A DNA stretch of 5,130 bases, taken from assembly GCA_021781255.1 (NCBI GenBank), contig JAJXXG010000871.1, forward strand, positions 1-5,130, written 5' to 3'. The notes under the pieces were generated by a model. The model saw only the letters and a list, made by a program, of their open reading frames with translations, did no database searches and was not told the DNA's origin. The stretch comes from Acidobacteriota bacterium. GTDB taxonomy: Bacteria > Acidobacteriota > Terriglobia > Terriglobales > Acidobacteriaceae. Made by a program: the position numbers and the translations under genes. Positions 1-5,130 of the stretch are shown here, in pieces (position 1 is the stretch's first letter; the number at the start of each line of letters is the position of its first letter).

Positions 1-1337
1 CGCATCCCCGGTCCGCCCTTTGGACCTTCGTAGCGGATCACCAGCACATCGCCTGGCCTGATCTGCTGCGCTTGCACAGCCGCAAAGCAGTCTTCTTCGC
101 AATCGAAGACGCGCGCTGGCCCACGATGTTCCAGCCTGTCCGCTGCGGCCACCTTCATCACGCAGCCTTCAGGGGCAAGATTACCCTTCAGAATCACCAA
201 TCCACCGTGTGGTTTCAGTGGTTGTTCAAAGGTGCGAATCACCACCTGTCCCGGTGTTTCCACTGCTTCTGCCGCTTCTTCAGCAATTGTTTTGCCGCTG
301 ATCGTGATTGCATCGGGATGCAGGTGGCCCGCACCGAGCAATCGCTGCGCCAGCAGCCGAGATCCACCCGCTGCCTGATAATCCTTGGCCACATACTTGC
401 CCGCCGGGGTCAGATCACAGATAAACGGCGTGCGATCACTGATGCGATCAAAGTCGTCAATCGAAAGCTCAATGCCCATCTCACGTGCAATGGCCAGGAA
501 GTGCAGCACAGCATTCGTCGAGCCTCCTGAAGCGGCCACCGCTGCAATCGCGTTTTCCAGCGATGCGCGCGTGATGATTGCTGACGGCCTGCGATTGGCG
601 CGCACTGCATCCATCAGAATCCGTCCAGCCTGCCGTGTCGCTTCGCGCTTGTCTACTGCTGTCGCCGGCACGCCAGAAAGCTGAATCGGGCTGATGCCCA
701 GAATCTCCGCGCCCATCGCCATCGTATTCGCCGTGAACTGACCGCCGCACGCACCGGCGCCAGGACATGCCGCAGCCTCCAGTGCCTCCAGTCCCGCATC
801 GTCAATCGCACCCCGTGCGTGTGCGCCAATGCCCTCAAAGACGTTTTGGATCGTGATGTCCACGCCATTCAACTTGCCCGGCGCAATCGAGCCGCCATAC
901 AGCATCATCCCCGGAATATCCAGTCGACACAGCGCCATGATGATTCCCGGCATATTTTTGTCACAGCCGCCAATGCCCACAATGCCATCGAACAGATTCC
1001 CACGCGCCACCAGTTCAATGGAGTCGGCAATCACTTCGCGGCTCACCAGCGAAGCCTTCATGCCCTGTGTACCCATCGTGATGCCATCGGAGATGGTGAC
1101 GGTATTGAACTCCATCGGCGTGCCGCCTGCTTCGCGAATCCCTTCCTTCAGCGCCTCGGCAATCTCACGCAGATGCACATTGCATGTGCCAATCTCTGTC
1201 CACGTATTGGCGATTCCGATAATCGGCTTGTGCAGATCATCCTTGCTGTAGCCCACTCCTCGCAGATAACTGCGAGCCGCCGCGCGGCTTGGTCCCTCGG
1301 TCATTGGAATACTGTGGCGCTTGCCTTCGACTGTCAT
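1..1337 (-). CDS. ilvD: Dihydroxy-acid dehydratase, N-terminal 445 residues (runs off left edge)
   Basis: This enzyme dehydrates 2,3-dihydroxyisovalerate to 2-oxoisovalerate and 2,3-dihydroxy-3-methylvalerate to 2-oxo-3-methylvalerate, the step before the final transamination to valine and isoleucine; it acts in the cytoplasm. I translated the frame by hand from the ATG at 1337 to base 3 and it is open throughout, 445 codons with no frameshift. Visible motifs are NTWTEIGTCNVHL (about 44-56), TISDGITMGTQGMKASLVSR (81-100), GGCDKNMPG (123-131), PGAGACGGQFTANTM (192-206), SGGSTNAVLH and, at the end, RYEGPKGGPGM. Cys52, Cys125 and Cys197 match the three cysteines that ligate the cluster in [2Fe-2S]-type dehydratases. 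Asp84, Asp126 and Lys127 match the Mg/carbamyl-lysine site. Family members are about 555-575 residues, so roughly 110-130 C-terminal residues lie left of the window. The ATG at 1337 is preceded by AAGGGA (1347-1342) four bases upstream. It is the last visible gene of the leu run and supplies the keto acid LeuA consumes. The paralogous sugar-acid dehydratases (Edd, AraC-type) are less likely given the motifs and neighbours. Confidence 0.97.
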   Translation of the reverse strand, partial: MTVEGKRHSIPMTEGPSRAAARSYLRGVGYSKDDLHKPIIGIANTWTEIGTCNVHLREIAEALKEGIREAGGTPMEFNTVTISDGITMGTQGMKASLVSREVIADSIELVARGNLFDGIVGIGGCDKNMPGIIMALCRLDIPGMMLYGGSIAPGKLNGVDITIQNVFEGIGAHARGAIDDAGLEALEAAACPGAGACGGQFTANTMAMGAEILGISPIQLSGVPATAVDKREATRQAGRILMDAVRANRRPSAIITRASLENAIAAVAASGGSTNAVLHFLAIAREMGIELSIDDFDRISDRTPFICDLTPAGKYVAKDYQAAGGSRLLAQRLLGAGHLHPDAITISGKTIAEEAAEAVETPGQVVIRTFEQPLKPHGGLVILKGNLAPEGCVMKVAAADRLEHRGPARVFDCEEDCFAAVQAQQIRPGDVLVIRYEGPKGGPGM

Positions 1338-1429
1338 CGTGTCCCTTGATCTTTCTTGTGATCCTTGTTGTCTTGCAGAACGGGTTGTTTTGCCGTTTTC
1401 AACCGTCTCTCTATCTCTGAGACTCGTCC
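1338..1429 (-). other. leuD-ilvD intergenic spacer with two weak dyads
   Basis: This 92 nt spacer is the longest gap in the run. It holds two short inverted repeats: GTCTC/GAGAC (1405-1409 with 1419-1423, 9 nt loop) and AACGG/CCGTT (1379-1383 with 1393-1397, 9 nt loop). Each has a 5 bp stem and neither is followed by a T-run on the transcribed strand, so neither looks like an intrinsic terminator. A TTGAAA hexamer (1402-1397, minus strand) resembles a -35 box, but the sequence 17-18 nt on (TCTGCA or CTGCAA) is a poor -10. The spacer ends with the ilvD Shine-Dalgarno sequence. I see no small ORF of substance. Read-through from leuD to ilvD is the most likely situation. Confidence 0.4.
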
Positions 1430-2029
1430 TCAACTCGCCCGTGGACGCAGCCACACAGCCCCGTCATGCATCGTCTCAAACGCATCCAACGACTGCGCAT
1501 GGCGCATCGTCAACCCAATATCGTCCAGGCCTTCCATCAGGCAGTATTTGCGAAATGGATCAATCTCAAACTTTGCGGAAAATCCCTGCTCATCGGTCAC
1601 CGTCTGCTCCGCCAAGGATACTGTGAGCTGGTAATCCGGAACCTGCGCGGCTCGCTGCAACAGCAGCGCCACCTCGTCTTCCGCCAGCCGTGCCAGCACA
1701 ATGCCATTCTTGCCCGCATTCGAGAAGAAGATGTCCGCGAAGGTCGGCGCAATCACCACGCGAAAGCCGTAATCGGAGAGTGCCCACGCTGCGTGCTCGC
1801 GGCTGGATCCGCAGCCAAAGTTTTTTGCCGCGACTAGAACCTGAGCTCCCTGATAACGTGGATCATTCAATACAAACCCCGGCTGGTTTCGCCAGTCATA
1901 GAAGAGAAACTCGCCATAACCGGAGCGTTCTATGCGCTTCAGAAACTGCTTGGGAATAATCTGGTCGGTATCGACATTCACGCGGTCCAGCGGCACCGCG
2001 CGCGAAGTGATGGTTTGAAAGGGCTGCAT
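1430..2029 (-). CDS. leuD: 3-isopropylmalate dehydratase small subunit
   Basis: This is the swivel-domain subunit of isopropylmalate isomerase. With LeuC it converts 2-isopropylmalate to 3-isopropylmalate through a dehydration/hydration cycle in the cytoplasm. The 199-residue product matches the usual bacterial length of about 200. Motifs in order are [14 protein letters not shown] (18-31), [15 protein letters not shown] (70-84), [18 protein letters not shown] (93-110) and [20 protein letters not shown] (154-173), all hallmarks of the bacterial-type LeuD. The frame is also open upstream to a Met at 2092, but that would add 21 residues read through the leuC C-terminus with no LeuD similarity. 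The ATG at 2029 gives a canonical N-terminus ([16 protein letters not shown]) and has GGAGG (2043-2039) nine bases upstream. The gene starts one base after the leuC stop (TGAGATG), which suggests translational coupling and a fixed subunit ratio. Nothing is missing or disrupted. Confidence 0.97.
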   Translation of the reverse strand: MQPFQTITSRAVPLDRVNVDTDQIIPKQFLKRIERSGYGEFLFYDWRNQPGFVLNDPRYQGAQVLVAAKNFGCGSSREHAAWALSDYGFRVVIAPTFADIFFSNAGKNGIVLARLAEDEVALLLQRAAQVPDYQLTVSLAEQTVTDEQGFSAKFEIDPFRKYCLMEGLDDIGLTMRHAQSLDAFETMHDGAVWLRPRAS

Positions 2030-2030
2030 C

Positions 2031-3467
2031 TCAGCGAACCTCCATTGTCGGTTTCGTCTTCCACTCCCGCACATCCACAAAATGCCCAGCAATGGCTGCT
2101 GCTGCGGCCATCTCCGGACTCACCAGATGAGTTCGTCCACCGCGTCCTTGTCGCCCTTCGAAGTTGCGATTGCTCGTCGACGCGCAGCGTTCTCCCGGGG
2201 CAAGAATATCCGGATTCATTCCCAGGCACATCGAGCAGCCAGGCTCGCGCCAGTCAAAGCCCGCTTCGCGAAAGATCGCATCCAGCCCTTCCCGCTCTGC
2301 CTGTGCCTTCACCGCCTCTGAGCCTGGCACCACCATCGCGCTCACACGTGTGCTCACCTTGTGCCCGGCGGCGATTCGAGCCGCAGCGCGCAGGTCTTCA
2401 ATGCGCGAATTTGTGCACGACCCGATGAAGACGCGATCCACCGCAACTTCCTCCAGCCGCGTTCCCGCCTTCAGGTCCATATACTCCAGTGCGCGCGTGA
2501 ACGCCTTACGCTCGTTCTCGTCCTCAGACTTCGCCGGATCCGGTATCGCGGACGTAATCGGCGCTACCATCCCTGGATTTGTACCCCAGCTTACATACGG
2601 AACAAGCGTCGCCGCGTCGATCACCAGTTCGCGATCAAACTTCGCCTCTGCGTCGCTTGGCAGCTTGCTCCATGCGGCCACAGCTTTGTCCCAGGCCGCA
2701 CCCTGGGGCGAAAATCTACGCCCTTTCAGATACGCAAATGTTGTCTCGTCGGGCGCAATCATGCCAGCGCGTGCACCGGCTTCGATGCTCATGTTGCACA
2801 CTGTCATGCGGCCCTCCATGGACAGTGCGCGAATCGCTGATCCCGCATACTCGATTACGCAACCTGTCGCGCCATCGGTACCGATCCGCCCAATGATTGC
2901 CAGCACAATATCTTTTGCTGTAACGCCCTGTGGCAGCTCGCCCTCGACGGCAATCCGAAACGTTTTTGGCTTGCTTTGGGGCAGCGTCTGCGTGGCAAGC
3001 ACATGTTCCACCTCACTGGTCCCAATACCAAACGCCAGTGCGCCAAAGGCGCCGTGGGTCGATGTATGAGAATCCCCACAGACGATCGTCATCCCCGGCT
3101 TGGTCAAGCCCATCTCCGGCCCAATCACATGCACGATGCCCTGTTCGCGGCTGCCCACGTCAAAAAGCTCTACGCCGAAGTCCGCGCAGTTCTTTCGCAG
3201 CGTGGCAATCTGCGTCGCGGCAATCTGGTCCACAATGTTGAATCGCTCGGCCAGCGTCGTCGGCACATTGTGATCCACAGTCGCCACGCAACGATCCGGC
3301 CTTCGCACCTTCCGACCGGACAGGCGCAATCCTTCAAAAGCTTGCGGTGAAGTCACTTCGTGGAGCAGATGCAGATCGATATACAAAATCGTCGGCTCGC
3401 CCTGCGGCTCCACTACAACGTGCTGCTCCCACACTTTTTCAAACAATGTCTTCGGCGTGTTGCTCAT
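2031..3467 (-). CDS. leuC: 3-isopropylmalate dehydratase large subunit
   Basis: This is the catalytic aconitase-fold subunit of isopropylmalate isomerase, which carries the [4Fe-4S] cluster and works with LeuD on the second leucine-specific step. At 478 residues it is close to the E. coli-type LeuC (466) and longer than the roughly 420-residue archaeal/HACN-like type. Visible motifs are [12 protein letters not shown] near the N-terminus, [18 protein letters not shown] (27-44), [10 protein letters not shown] (62-71), [20 protein letters not shown] (131-150), [14 protein letters not shown] (347-360), [12 protein letters not shown] (409-420) and [20 protein letters not shown] (430-449). Cys351, Cys411 and Cys414 are the three expected cluster ligands and all are present. 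The ATG at 3467 follows AGGGAG (3477-3472) with a 4 nt spacer. The gene lies 33 nt after leuB and one base before leuD. The N- and C-termini both align with family expectation, so the gene appears complete and functional. Confidence 0.98.
   Translation of the reverse strand: MSNTPKTLFEKVWEQHVVVEPQGEPTILYIDLHLLHEVTSPQAFEGLRLSGRKVRRPDRCVATVDHNVPTTLAERFNIVDQIAATQIATLRKNCADFGVELFDVGSREQGIVHVIGPEMGLTKPGMTIVCGDSHTSTHGAFGALAFGIGTSEVEHVLATQTLPQSKPKTFRIAVEGELPQGVTAKDIVLAIIGRIGTDGATGCVIEYAGSAIRALSMEGRMTVCNMSIEAGARAGMIAPDETTFAYLKGRRFSPQGAAWDKAVAAWSKLPSDAEAKFDRELVIDAATLVPYVSWGTNPGMVAPITSAIPDPAKSEDENERKAFTRALEYMDLKAGTRLEEVAVDRVFIGSCTNSRIEDLRAAARIAAGHKVSTRVSAMVVPGSEAVKAQAEREGLDAIFREAGFDWREPGCSMCLGMNPDILAPGERCASTSNRNFEGRQGRGGRTHLVSPEMAAAAAIAGHFVDVREWKTKPTMEVR
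2039..2043 (-). promoter_or_regulatory. leuD Shine-Dalgarno inside the leuC 3' end
   Basis: GGAGG on the minus strand lies within the last codons of leuC, nine bases before the leuD ATG at 2029. It decides the leuD start in favour of 2029 over the upstream in-frame Met at 2092. It also fits re-initiation by ribosomes that have just finished leuC. Confidence 0.75.
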
Positions 3468-3471
3468 CTTT

Positions 3472-3477
3472 CTCCCT
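3472..3477 (-). promoter_or_regulatory. leuC Shine-Dalgarno
   Basis: AGGGAG lies in the 33 nt leuB-leuC gap, four bases before the leuC ATG at 3467. Two other ATG triplets in the gap (3484 and 3480, minus strand) are out of frame with leuC, so this site supports the 3467 start. Confidence 0.65.
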
Positions 3478-3500
3478 CATGCATTCCGCTTCTACACGAT

Positions 3501-4577
3501 TCACGCGTGCAGCATCTCGCGTACCTTTGTGCCCATCTCCGTCGTCGAGAGCACCTTGAATCCAGCAGCATCTCCACGCACCAGATCCGGCGTGCGAAAG
3601 CCCATCTCCAGTGTCTTGCGGACAGCCGTCTCCACCGCGGCTGCTTCGGCCTCCATGGCTGCAGAGTGGCGCAGCACCAGCGCTGCAGTCAGGATTGCTC
3701 CCAGCGGATTGGCCAGTCCTTTTCCTGCTATATCCGGGGCTGATCCGTGGATCGGCTCGTACAGATTGACATTGCCGCCAATCGTCGCCGACGGCAACAT
3801 GCCAAGCGATCCGGTTATCACCGCTGATTCGTCGCTCAGAATGTCACCAAACAGATTTTCCGTCAGCACAACATCGTAGTTGCGAGGACTTGTCATCAGG
3901 AGCATCGCCATGGAGTCCACAAGCTGATGCTCCAGCGCCACGTCAGGAAATTCCGCTGCAACTTCGGCCACCGTTGCTCGCCAAAGCTGCGAAACTTCCA
4001 ACACATTCGCCTTGTCTACGGAGGTAACTTTCTTTCTGCGCTTCGCTGCCAGCTCAAAGGCCACGCGAGCTACGCGAACAATCTCCTCGCGTGTATAGCG
4101 CATCGTGTTCCACGCTTCTCCGTTCGCACGATTCCACTCCCGAGGAGCGCCAAAATACAGCCCGCCCAGCAGCTCGCGCACAAACAGAATATCCGCGCCT
4201 GCGACAATCTCCAGCTTCAGCGGACTGTTCGCCGCCAGTTCCGCAATCGAAAAAGCCGGACGCAGATTGGCAAATCCTCCCAGCGCCGCGCGCAGTTGCA
4301 GCAGGCCCGCCTCCGGACGGGTGTTGGGCGGCAGCGCATTCCACTTTGTGCCACCTACTGCGCCCAGAAAAACCGCATCCGAGCCAAGAGCCGCATCCAG
4401 AGTTTCCTGCGGCAGCGGCGTGCCATCGGTGTCAATTGCGATGCCGCCAATACGCTTCTCGGTCACCTCCAGCGACTTGCCAGAACGCGAAAAAACTTGC
4501 TGCAACACGGTGACGGCTTCGCGTGTCACCTCCGGTCCGATCCCGTCACCTGCCGTCACTAAAAGTCGAAATGCCAT
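3501..4577 (-). CDS. leuB: 3-isopropylmalate dehydrogenase
   Basis: This enzyme oxidises 3-isopropylmalate with NAD+ and decarboxylates it to 4-methyl-2-oxopentanoate, the third leucine-specific step; it is a cytoplasmic homodimer. The 358-residue product fits the family (about 350-370). Motifs in order are [10 protein letters not shown] (8-17), [12 protein letters not shown] (72-83), [10 protein letters not shown]...GFANLRPA (87-108), [15 protein letters not shown] (133-147), [14 protein letters not shown] (187-200), VDSMAM (220-225), [12 protein letters not shown] (239-250) and [20 protein letters not shown] (274-293). Arg96, Arg106 and Arg134 correspond to substrate-binding arginines, Tyr141 and Lys189 to the catalytic pair, and Asp221, Asp245 and Asp249 to metal ligands. 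The GSAPDIAG loop is typical of NAD-using members. The frame opens five codons earlier at a GTG (4592). I prefer the ATG at 4577 because it follows AAGGA with a 5 nt spacer and gives the normal short N-terminus. Isocitrate and tartrate dehydrogenases are related, but neighbours and motifs favour LeuB. Confidence 0.97.
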   Translation of the reverse strand: MAFRLLVTAGDGIGPEVTREAVTVLQQVFSRSGKSLEVTEKRIGGIAIDTDGTPLPQETLDAALGSDAVFLGAVGGTKWNALPPNTRPEAGLLQLRAALGGFANLRPAFSIAELAANSPLKLEIVAGADILFVRELLGGLYFGAPREWNRANGEAWNTMRYTREEIVRVARVAFELAAKRRKKVTSVDKANVLEVSQLWRATVAEVAAEFPDVALEHQLVDSMAMLLMTSPRNYDVVLTENLFGDILSDESAVITGSLGMLPSATIGGNVNLYEPIHGSAPDIAGKGLANPLGAILTAALVLRHSAAMEAEAAAVETAVRKTLEMGFRTPDLVRGDAAGFKVLSTTEMGTKVREMLHA

Positions 4578-4582
4578 GCTCT

Positions 4583-4587
4583 TCCTT
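4583..4587 (-). promoter_or_regulatory. leuB Shine-Dalgarno deciding the start
   Basis: AAGGA on the minus strand ends five bases before the ATG at 4577. The alternative GTG start at 4592 has its only purine-rich stretch (AGGAG, 4596-4592) overlapping the start codon itself, which cannot serve as its ribosome site. This favours the 358-residue LeuB over the 363-residue form. Confidence 0.65.
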
Positions 4588-4632
4588 TTCACTCCTGGTT
4601 CGTGATCTGAAACTGTAGCGGCAGAACGAATC

Positions 4633-5130
4633 CTAATCCACCGCCGCCATATTGCCCGACCTTTGCTCGCGTTGCCTTGCTGTCAAGAGTCCGATCAAGT
4701 CCTGGTCATAGATATCCTTCTTGCGATCGGCCAGCGCCACGAAGCGGTGATAAACCTCCAGCAACTCCTCCGCCGTCAACGCAAATCCCAATGCATCCAG
4801 GCGATGCCGCAGCGCCGCGCGCCCCGAGTGTTTCCCAAGAACCAGATGCGTGCTGTCGGCACCCACTGACTCCGGTGTCATAATCTCGTAGCAAAGTGGA
4901 TTGGCCAGCATCCCATGCTGATGTATCCCCGATTCGTGCGCAAACGCATTCGCGCCCACGATAGCCTTGTTCGGCGACGGACCAAAGCTGATTCGTTCGC
5001 GCAGTGTCTGACTCACTGCATTCAGCTTCTTCATCTGAATGCCGGTGTGCAGTTGGAAGTAATCGGCACGTACAAAAAAGTTGGCCGCAATCTCTTCAAG
5101 AGCCGCATTGCCTGCTCTCTCACCGATTCC
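4633..5130 (-). CDS. leuA: 2-isopropylmalate synthase, C-terminal 165 residues, lacking the leucine-regulatory domain
   Basis: LeuA condenses acetyl-CoA with 2-oxoisovalerate to give 2-isopropylmalate, the committed step of leucine synthesis. The frame is open from base 5130 to the TAG at 4635-4633. The visible part begins at [13 protein letters not shown] (1-13 of the visible part), the signature late in the catalytic TIM barrel. FQLHTGIQ, then [20 protein letters not shown] (53-72) and [20 protein letters not shown] (81-100) follow, which are the linker subdomains. [14 protein letters not shown] (132-145) is near the end. The metal-binding HxH and N-terminal half are outside the window to the right. 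In E. coli-type LeuA (about 520 residues) a further 110-130 residue leucine-binding domain follows the last motif. Here only about 20 low-complexity residues, ending MAAVD, follow before the stop. By alignment from memory the whole protein would be about 400 residues. Homocitrate or citramalate synthases are relatives, but the motifs and the leuBCD context favour LeuA. Confidence 0.93.
   Translation of the reverse strand, partial: GIGERAGNAALEEIAANFFVRADYFQLHTGIQMKKLNAVSQTLRERISFGPSPNKAIVGANAFAHESGIHQHGMLANPLCYEIMTPESVGADSTHLVLGKHSGRAALRHRLDALGFALTAEELLEVYHRFVALADRKKDIYDQDLIGLLTARQREQRSGNMAAVD

Noticed and set aside
819..1349. 176-residue plus-strand open frame antisense to the ilvD start
   Set aside because: It lies wholly opposite well-conserved IlvD motifs including the cluster cysteines; no domain is recognisable.
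1374..1402. Possible internal promoter for ilvD (TTGAAA on the minus strand)
   Set aside because: The hexamer 17-18 nt downstream matches the -10 consensus at only about two of six positions, too weak to call.
1379..1423. Intrinsic terminator after leuD
   Set aside because: The stems are only 5 bp and no T-run follows either hairpin on the transcribed strand.
2164..3069. 301-residue plus-strand open frame antisense to leuC
   Set aside because: leuC is certain on the other strand with all catalytic motifs. The antisense translation is rich in Ser, Ala, Arg and Pro with no recognisable domain, as expected from a mirrored coding frame in GC-rich DNA.
3927..4562. 211-residue plus-strand open frame antisense to leuB, plus overlapping ones at 4091-4513 and 4105-4605
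   Set aside because: These are shadows of leuB. They are rich in Arg, Gln and Cys, lack family motifs, and several mutually overlapping frames cannot all be genes.
1375..4628. Octamer GCAGAACG (plus strand) shared by the leuD-ilvD gap (1375-1382) and the leuA-leuB gap (4621-4628)
   Set aside because: A single shared 8-mer between two spacers is too short to separate from chance. It is absent from the leuB-leuC gap.
4633..4700. Frameshift explaining the short LeuA
   Set aside because: There is no room for the missing domain before leuB, whose own conserved N-terminus begins at 4577, so absence fits better than frameshift.

Overview
The window holds a compact run of branched-chain amino acid biosynthesis genes, all read from the minus strand. 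In transcription order (right to left) they are leuA (3' part only), leuB, leuC, leuD and ilvD (5' part, running off the left edge). Each call rests on family motifs read directly in the translation. I found no mobile element, CRISPR array, RNA gene, toxin or defence gene. This is a core metabolic operon, not an accessory island.

Layout: leuA ends at 4633, then 55 nt to the preferred leuB ATG at 4577. leuB ends at 3501, then 33 nt to leuC at 3467. leuC ends at 2031, then 1 nt to leuD at 2029. leuD ends at 1430, then 92 nt to ilvD at 1337. Every complete gene and ilvD has a purine-rich Shine-Dalgarno sequence at sensible spacing. No convincing terminator or internal promoter separates them, so one polycistronic message is the simplest reading. 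Its promoter and any leader attenuator would lie right of the window, upstream of leuA.

How the genes work together: LeuA condenses 2-oxoisovalerate with acetyl-CoA to give 2-isopropylmalate. The LeuC/LeuD heterodimer isomerises this to 3-isopropylmalate. LeuB oxidatively decarboxylates it to the leucine keto acid. IlvD makes 2-oxoisovalerate (the LeuA substrate and valine precursor) and the isoleucine keto acid. The operon therefore joins the last common Ilv step to the whole leucine branch.

The one real oddity is LeuA. Its reading frame stops about 20 residues after the catalytic linker subdomains, and only 55 nt remain before leuB. The usual C-terminal leucine-sensing domain is therefore absent.

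Organism: a moderately GC-rich bacterium with a 478-residue LeuC and separate LeuD. The wording of several motifs, the SD-led gene starts and the dense leuABCD-ilvD order feel like an Acidobacteriota (Terriglobia-like) genome. That is an impression from memory and not a demonstrated placement.
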